A stretch of DNA of 64,000 nt from NCBI RefSeq assembly GCF_001902145.1, contig NZ_MRST01000017.1:124001-188000 (forward strand). The letters run 5' to 3'. A program made the translations under genes and the position numbers. Origin of the DNA: Pseudomonas fluorescens (GTDB lineage Bacteria; Pseudomonadota; Gammaproteobacteria; Pseudomonadales; Pseudomonadaceae). Below are positions 59,499 through 64,000 of the stretch, piece after piece; position 1 is the stretch's first letter; each line of letters starts with the position of its first letter. Under the pieces are notes generated by a model. The model did not search any database. It was given only the letters and a program-made list of their open reading frames with translations, and was not told the DNA's origin.

Positions 59499-60389
59499 TT
59501 AGCGAGCAAACTTCTTCGCCCCGGCCACGCAGGCAATCACCGCAACTGTCACCAGTACCATGCCCAGGCTGACCTGCTCATGCAGCAAACCCGCCGCCAG
59601 CGCCAGGCCGAAGAACGGTTGCAGCAACTGCAACTGGCCGACCGCAGCAATACCGCCCTGGGCCAGGCCGCGGTACCAGAACACAAAGCCGATCAACATG
59701 CTGAACAATGCCACATAGCCCAGGCTCAACCACGCCGGCAGGCTGATACCGCTGAGGGTGGAAGGTGCCAGCAACAGGCTCAAGGGCGCCACCACCGGCA
59801 GCGACATCACCAGCGCCCAGCAGATCACCTGCCAGCCGCCCAGGCTGCGCGACAGCTTGGCGCCTTCGGCATACCCCAGGCCGCACACCAGCACCGCCAA
59901 CAGCATCAACACATCGCCGGCGGGTGCGGCGCTCAAGCCTTGGGCAACGGCATATCCCATCACCAACAGGCTGCCCAGGATCGAAAACAACCAGAACACC
60001 GGCCTCGGACGCTCACCGCCGCGCAGCACGCCGAACACCGCCGTAGCCAGTGGCAGCAGGCCGATAAAGACGATGGAGTGGGCCGAGGTCACGTGCTGCA
60101 GGGCCAGGGCCGTCAGCAGTGGAAAGCCGATCACCACGCCAAGCGCGACGATTACCAGCGGTGCCCATTGCTGGCGCGTGGGGCGTTTTTCCTTGAATAA
60201 CCCCAGCAGGAACAACCCCAGTAGCGCAGCGAGGGTGGCGCGGACCATGGTCAGGAACACCGGGTCGAATTCCATGACTGCCAAGCGCGTGGCTGGCAGC
60301 GAGCCGCTGAAAATCACCACGCCGATAAAACCGTTGATCCAACCCTGGGTGCTGCTGTCCAGAGTGCCGAGGGGAGAAGTGCGTTCCAT
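59499..60389 (-). CDS. EamA/DMT-family transporter
   Basis: The 296-residue inner-membrane protein has ten predicted helices in two EamA repeats (GFIGVVIFSGSLPATRLAVMEFDPVFLT and the later VALFSMLIGFVFWYRGLAQGG). Members export amino acids or other metabolites. It is divergent from a MocR-type regulator with an 87-base gap containing a perfect inverted repeat, an arrangement commonly seen where such a regulator controls an exporter. The substrate is unknown. Confidence 0.88.
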   Translation of the reverse strand: MERTSPLGTLDSSTQGWINGFIGVVIFSGSLPATRLAVMEFDPVFLTMVRATLAALLGLFLLGLFKEKRPTRQQWAPLVIVALGVVIGFPLLTALALQHVTSAHSIVFIGLLPLATAVFGVLRGGERPRPVFWLFSILGSLLVMGYAVAQGLSAAPAGDVLMLLAVLVCGLGYAEGAKLSRSLGGWQVICWALVMSLPVVAPLSLLLAPSTLSGISLPAWLSLGYVALFSMLIGFVFWYRGLAQGGIAAVGQLQLLQPFFGLALAAGLLHEQVSLGMVLVTVAVIACVAGAKKFAR

Positions 60390-60444
60390 GGAGGGCGTCC
60401 TGAAAAGGCAGTTGCGTGCTGGGCATCCTAGGATTGAAGATTAA

Positions 60445-60462
60445 GACAATCAAAAAATTGTC
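60445..60462. promoter_or_regulatory. Operator candidate between eamA-type and MocR genes
   Basis: Perfect arms GACAAT-N6-ATTGTC lie 14 bases before the MocR start and 55 before the transporter start, well placed to control both. Confidence 0.6.
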
Positions 60463-60476
60463 ATGGATACATCCCT

Positions 60477-61802
60477 ATGCCCCGTGCTCGCTACAAGTCG
60501 TTGGTCGATACCTTCGCCGAGGCCATCCGCAGCGGCCAATTGCAGCCCGGCACGCGGTTGCCTACCCATCGGCAATTGGCCGCTGAGCACGGCCTGGCCT
60601 TGGTCACCGCCAGCCGGGTGTACAGCGAGCTGGAAGCCATGGGCCTGGTCAGTGGCGAAACCGGGCGCGGCACCTTCGTGCGTGAAATTGCCTTGCCACC
60701 GGGGCAGGGCAGTGGGCAGATGACGGTTGCGGCGGGGTTGCTGGACCTGAATTTCAACTACCCGTCTTTGCCGGGTCAGGCCGAGCTGCTGCGCACGGCG
60801 TTGCGCCAACTCGCCCTGTCTGGCGACCTGGAGGCGTTGCTGCGTTACCAGCCCCATGCCGGGCGTGTGCACGAACGCGCCGCCGTGGCCCGGCACTTGT
60901 TGAACCGAGGGCTGACGGTGCAAGCCGAGCAGGTGCTGGTGGTCAGCGGTGCCCAGCATGGCCTGGCGGTGAGCATGATGACCTTGCTCAAGCCTGGGGA
61001 TGTGGTCGCGGTGGATGCATTGACCTATTCGGGTTTCAAGGTACTGGCCGAAACCCTGCACCTGGAACTGGTCGCCATCCCAGTCACCGCCAGCGGCCCG
61101 GACCTCGACCACCTGCACAGCCTGTGTCGTCAGCGCCCGGTGCGAGCGGTGTACAGCATGCCGACCCTGCATAACCCATTGGGCTGGGTGATGAGCCTGG
61201 CGCAGCGCGAGCGCTTGGTGGCAATCGCCCGGCAGCACAACCTGATGATCATCGAGGATGGCGCCTATGCGTTTCTCGCCCAGGAAGCGCCGCCACCCTT
61301 GGCGACGCTCGCCCCGGAGCGCACGGTGTACATCGGCGGGCTGTCCAAGAGTGTCGCCACCGGTTTGCGCGTGGGCTTTATCGCTGCGCCTATGGCTTGG
61401 GTAAGCGGCTTGGAACGCACGATCATGGCCACCACCTGGAACGTGCCGGGGGTGATGAGTGCGATTGCGGTGGGCTGGCTCGAGGACGGTACGGTGGCGC
61501 AACTGGAGGCGCAAAAGCGCGCGGATGCCCAGGCTCGCCAGGCGTTGGCGGCACAGGTGCTGACTGGTGTGAAGACGATCAGCCACCCGTCCTCCTATTT
61601 TCTATGGCTGCCGTTGGCGGAAGACGCCCGCGCCGATCAAGTCGCCATGACTTTGCAGCGCGCAGGCATCTCGGTTTCGACCGCCGAACCGTTCGCGGTC
61701 TCGGCCCAGGTGCCCCACGCGCTGCGCCTGGCCCTGGGTTCGGTGCCCATGGCGGCGTTGCGCGAGGCGCTGGTGAAGGTGCGCAAGGTGGTGGCGTGGT
61801 GA
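60477..61802 (+). CDS. MocR-family regulator / PLP-dependent aminotransferase-fold protein
   Basis: The 441-residue protein has an N-terminal GntR winged helix (RYKSLVDTFAEAIRSGQLQPGTRLPTHRQLA, residues about 4-35, with HGLALVTASRVYSELEAMG) and a class I aminotransferase domain with YSMPTLHNPLGWV, Asp in IIEDGAYAFL and the PLP lysine in GGLSKSVATGLRVGF. It most likely regulates the divergent EamA exporter gene through the inverted repeat at 60445. An ancestral aminotransferase activity cannot be excluded but is unlikely. Confidence 0.88.
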   Translation: MPRARYKSLVDTFAEAIRSGQLQPGTRLPTHRQLAAEHGLALVTASRVYSELEAMGLVSGETGRGTFVREIALPPGQGSGQMTVAAGLLDLNFNYPSLPGQAELLRTALRQLALSGDLEALLRYQPHAGRVHERAAVARHLLNRGLTVQAEQVLVVSGAQHGLAVSMMTLLKPGDVVAVDALTYSGFKVLAETLHLELVAIPVTASGPDLDHLHSLCRQRPVRAVYSMPTLHNPLGWVMSLAQRERLVAIARQHNLMIIEDGAYAFLAQEAPPPLATLAPERTVYIGGLSKSVATGLRVGFIAAPMAWVSGLERTIMATTWNVPGVMSAIAVGWLEDGTVAQLEAQKRADAQARQALAAQVLTGVKTISHPSSYFLWLPLAEDARADQVAMTLQRAGISVSTAEPFAVSAQVPHALRLALGSVPMAALREALVKVRKVVAW

Positions 61803-61845
61803 GCGAAGACCCAGCCAGGGCTTGATTTGAAATACGGGCAAAATG

Positions 61846-61945
61846 TTGTGGGAGCTGGCTTGCCTGCGATAGCGGCCTGACAGCCTATGCCCTATCTACC
61901 TGACGCCCCGCGACCAACTGTGGGAGCGGGCTTGCTCGCGAAGAC
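61846..61945. repeat. REP half-elements left of the long repeat
   Basis: A class III left arm (about 61848-61871, TGTGGGAGCTGGCTTGCCTG) and a class II left arm (about 61919-61942, TGTGGGAGCGGGCTTGCTCG) lie in tandem without their own partners. A class III right arm follows the long repeat at 62332-62361 and can pair with the first. Confidence 0.8.
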
Positions 61946-61973
61946 GGCCTCACAGTCAACACAGTTATACCTA

Positions 61974-62292
61974 GTACATATCCATTCCTGCGGTAACGGC
62001 CTCTTAGGGTTCCGCCCTGACGGCGGGTCACTTTGGAAAAGCCCCAAAGTAACCAAAGGGCTCTTGCCCCACCACTCGGCACCTCGCTTAGGCTCGGTGT
62101 GCCCGAACGCAGGCTTGAATCCGTGGGCCGCCGCCACGCGCCATCCATGGCGCGGGGCGGCTAACCCGGCGTCCTGCCGGGTTACCCACGAATTCAAGCC
62201 TGCGTTCGGCCAGCGTGGTTTAACGGGGCGCCTGAGATCAAAAGCAGATCAAGAGCAAGATCAAAAGCGGCTCGCTTCGCATCGTGGTTACC
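61974..62292. repeat. Long intergenic repeat, copy 2 (inverted relative to copy 1)
   Basis: Flanks 61974-62104 and 62210-62292 match in reverse complement those of 7347-7600. The centre (62105-62209) differs and contains nested palindromes: CGAACGCAGGCTTGAAT with its complement, and CATGGCGCG and ACCCGG stems inside. With the REP halves this fills the 61803-62371 gap; no gene is supported. Confidence 0.8.
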
Positions 62293-62331
62293 TGTGGGCG
62301 GCACATTCGACATCTCTGTCGATTGAACGGC

Positions 62332-62361
62332 CGCCATCGCAGGCAAGCCAGCTCCCACAGG
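62332..62361. repeat. Class III REP right arm
   Basis: GCAGGCAAGCCAGCTCCCAC is complementary to the left arm near 61848, so the long repeat appears to sit inside a REP pair. Confidence 0.75.
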
Positions 62362-62371
62362 TTGACTGCGT

Positions 62372-64000
62372 TCAGCTGGCTGCCAGCGGCGGCGTACGCG
62401 GTGGGATCATCCGTTTGCTGCCGGTGGCTTCGAACGCCGAGGCAAAGCGCAACAGCGCCGAATCGTCATAGGCACGCCCGGCGAAGGTCAGCCCCACCGG
62501 CATGCCGATGTCCGCCATCACGCCCATTGGCACGGTGACGGTGGGCACGCCCAGGTGGCGGATGGCGAGGTTGCCGTTGGCGACCCACACGCCGTTGCTC
62601 CAGGCGATGTCGGCAGACGCTTCGTTTACATCGGCATCGGCCGGGCCTACGTCGGCCACGGTGGGGAACAGCACGGCGTCGAGCCCAAGGGTGTCCATCC
62701 AGTCTTCCAGGTCCAGCCGTCGGGTTCGCTCCAGGCCGCGCAGGCCATCGGGTACGGTGCCGATCTGGTCCCATGGCGTGATGCCGCGTTGGGCCATGCG
62801 TACGTATTCGTCCATGCCAGCGGCCAGGTCGTCTTCACGGTTGGGCAGGGTGCCGGGGTCGTGGGGGAAGATCTTCGGCCCGTCCACATCGGTCAGACGG
62901 TTCAGGTTCGGGTCGCCGTTGGCGCGCAGGAAGTCATCGAAAGCCCATGCAGACAGTTCCCACAGCTCGTCGTGGAGGAACTCCTTGGAAACCAGGCCAC
63001 GGGTAAACACCGTCGGCGCGCCGGGGCGATCGCCTTCGCAGTTGGACACCAACGGGAAATCCACTTCGATCACTTCGGCACCGGCGGTTTCCAGTGCCTG
63101 GCGTGCGGCTTGCCACAGTTCGATCACCGTAGCGCGGGTGTGGATCTTTTGCCCGGTTGGGCCGCCGATACCGGGTTTTTCGCTGGTGCCAGCATCCGGG
63201 TCGGCGTTGATGTACATGCGCGGCACGCCAAAGCGCTTGCCGGCCAGGCTTTCGCTGTTGACTGCCAGGGCCGCGTAGGACGCCGGGCGCACAGAGGTGA
63301 CGCTGGGGATCGGCACCCAGGGTTGCAGGCGCCACAGATCACCACGTGTGTCCGGGTCTTCGGCCACCACGACGTCGAGCACTTCCAGCAGGTCGGCCAT
63401 GGTGCGCGCATAGGGCACCACCACGTCCATGGTCGGGGTCAGCGGCCAGTTGCCGCGCACCGAAATCACGCCACGGGACGGCGTGTAGGCACACAAGCCA
63501 TTATTGGAGGCCGGGCCGCGACCGCTGGACCAGGTTTCTTCAGCCAGCCCGAACGCGGCAAAGCTGGCGGCGGTGGCGGTACCGGCACCGTTGGAGGAAC
63601 CCGACGCAAACGGCGCGGTGAGGTAGTGGGCGTTGTAGGGGCTTTCGGCGCGACCGTACACGCCACGCTGCATACCGCCATTGGCCATCGGCGGCATGTT
63701 GGTCTTGCCCAGGCAGATGGCGCCGCCGGCACGCAGACGCTCAATGGTGAAGGCATCGCGCTGGGCCACCAGCTTGGCAAACGCCGGGCTGCCGGATGCA
63801 GCCGTCAACCCCTTGACCAGGTAACTGTCCTTGGCGGTGTAAGGAATGCCATCCAGCGGCCCCAGGGTTTGCCCCTTGGCGCGGCGTGCATCGGACGCCT
63901 GGGCTTCTTTGAGCGCTTCGGGATTGCGTACCACCACGGCGTTCAGCGCAGTGGCCGTCTGCGGGCCATCGTAGGCATCGATCCGCGCCAGGTACGCCTG
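62372..64000 (-). CDS. Amidase family protein, 5' end beyond the window
   Basis: At least 542 codons are present, and the frame is open to the right edge (QAYLARIDAYDGPQTATALN), so the true start lies outside. The amidase-signature triad is recognisable: Lys in YTAKDSY, Ser in ASGSSNGAGTATAASFAAFG and the nucleophilic Ser region EETWSSGRGPASNNG. The enzyme hydrolyses amide bonds; the substrate is unknown. The usual TGGS of the signature reads WSSGRGP, a subgroup variation. A GTG at 63937 is in frame but internal to conserved sequence. Confidence 0.88.
   Translation of the reverse strand, partial: QAYLARIDAYDGPQTATALNAVVVRNPEALKEAQASDARRAKGQTLGPLDGIPYTAKDSYLVKGLTAASGSPAFAKLVAQRDAFTIERLRAGGAICLGKTNMPPMANGGMQRGVYGRAESPYNAHYLTAPFASGSSNGAGTATAASFAAFGLAEETWSSGRGPASNNGLCAYTPSRGVISVRGNWPLTPTMDVVVPYARTMADLLEVLDVVVAEDPDTRGDLWRLQPWVPIPSVTSVRPASYAALAVNSESLAGKRFGVPRMYINADPDAGTSEKPGIGGPTGQKIHTRATVIELWQAARQALETAGAEVIEVDFPLVSNCEGDRPGAPTVFTRGLVSKEFLHDELWELSAWAFDDFLRANGDPNLNRLTDVDGPKIFPHDPGTLPNREDDLAAGMDEYVRMAQRGITPWDQIGTVPDGLRGLERTRRLDLEDWMDTLGLDAVLFPTVADVGPADADVNEASADIAWSNGVWVANGNLAIRHLGVPTVTVPMGVMADIGMPVGLTFAGRAYDDSALLRFASAFEATGSKRMIPPRTPPLAAS

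Overview
The window is chromosomal DNA of a Pseudomonas, most likely of the P. fluorescens group. This rests on recognised gene content: a roughly 1,620-residue NAD-glutamate dehydrogenase, AcnB, MiaE, AmpC/AmpR, SbcCD, a MoxR/Bat operon and a P. aeruginosa-like itaconate locus. It also rests on about a dozen REP-type palindromes between genes (cores such as GGAGCGAGCTTGCTCGCGA). I saw no tRNA, rRNA, CRISPR array, transposase or integrase. The DNA is GC-rich except around the terpenoid pair (53.4-55.7 kb) and the small toxin/immunity-like pair (29.9-30.6 kb).

Layout. 0-7 kb: an exported lactonase-like propeller, a 59-residue exported peptide, and a translationally coupled sbcD-sbcC-GST operon. 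7.9-14.7 kb: a six-gene MoxR-DUF58-DUF4381-BatA-BatB/C-BatD operon with overlapping genes. 15-20.8 kb: gdhB with a strong terminator. 21-24 kb: a dctA-type transporter followed by two GntR/FCD regulators, with GntR-like palindromes upstream of dctA. 24-29.8 kb: tag, a cupin, a MocR regulator, an SDR/phosphotransferase pair and a D-2-hydroxyacid dehydrogenase. 29.9-31.1 kb: a possible orphan toxin tip, its possible immunity partner and an exported protein. 31.4-41.4 kb: an HAAAP permease, acnB with an elaborate leader, a DUF1289 protein, a Usp under a textbook ANR/FNR site, miaE overlapping an MFS gene tail to tail, and an RstAB-like two-component system. 41.5-43.3 kb: a large beta-lactamase-fold lipoprotein without its catalytic serine.

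43.5-53.4 kb is an itaconate uptake and degradation locus: LysR regulator, itaconyl-CoA hydratase-like protein, acyl-CoA dehydrogenase, MmgE/PrpD, CoA transferase, citramalyl-CoA lyase and a TRAP transporter. Palindromes with identical arms stand before the catabolic genes and before the transporter. 53.4-55.7 kb holds a divergently arranged class I terpene synthase and isoprenyl diphosphate synthase homologue; both depart from consensus in several catalytic motifs. 55.8-61.8 kb: ampC/ampR, a Tat-exported dienelactone hydrolase, a thioesterase, and an EamA exporter divergent from a MocR regulator. An amidase runs off the right edge.

Most unusual. (1) The acnB leader can fold as a multi-tier hairpin with a bulge perfectly complementary, over 11 nt, to the acnB Shine-Dalgarno region. 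(2) The terpenoid pair has altered active-site motifs. (3) Paired operators mark the itaconate locus. (4) Two copies of a long intergenic repeat, 54 kb apart and in opposite orientation, have conserved flanks and different palindromic centres. Starts, motifs and pairings were read by eye; family assignments come from recognition, not from database searches.
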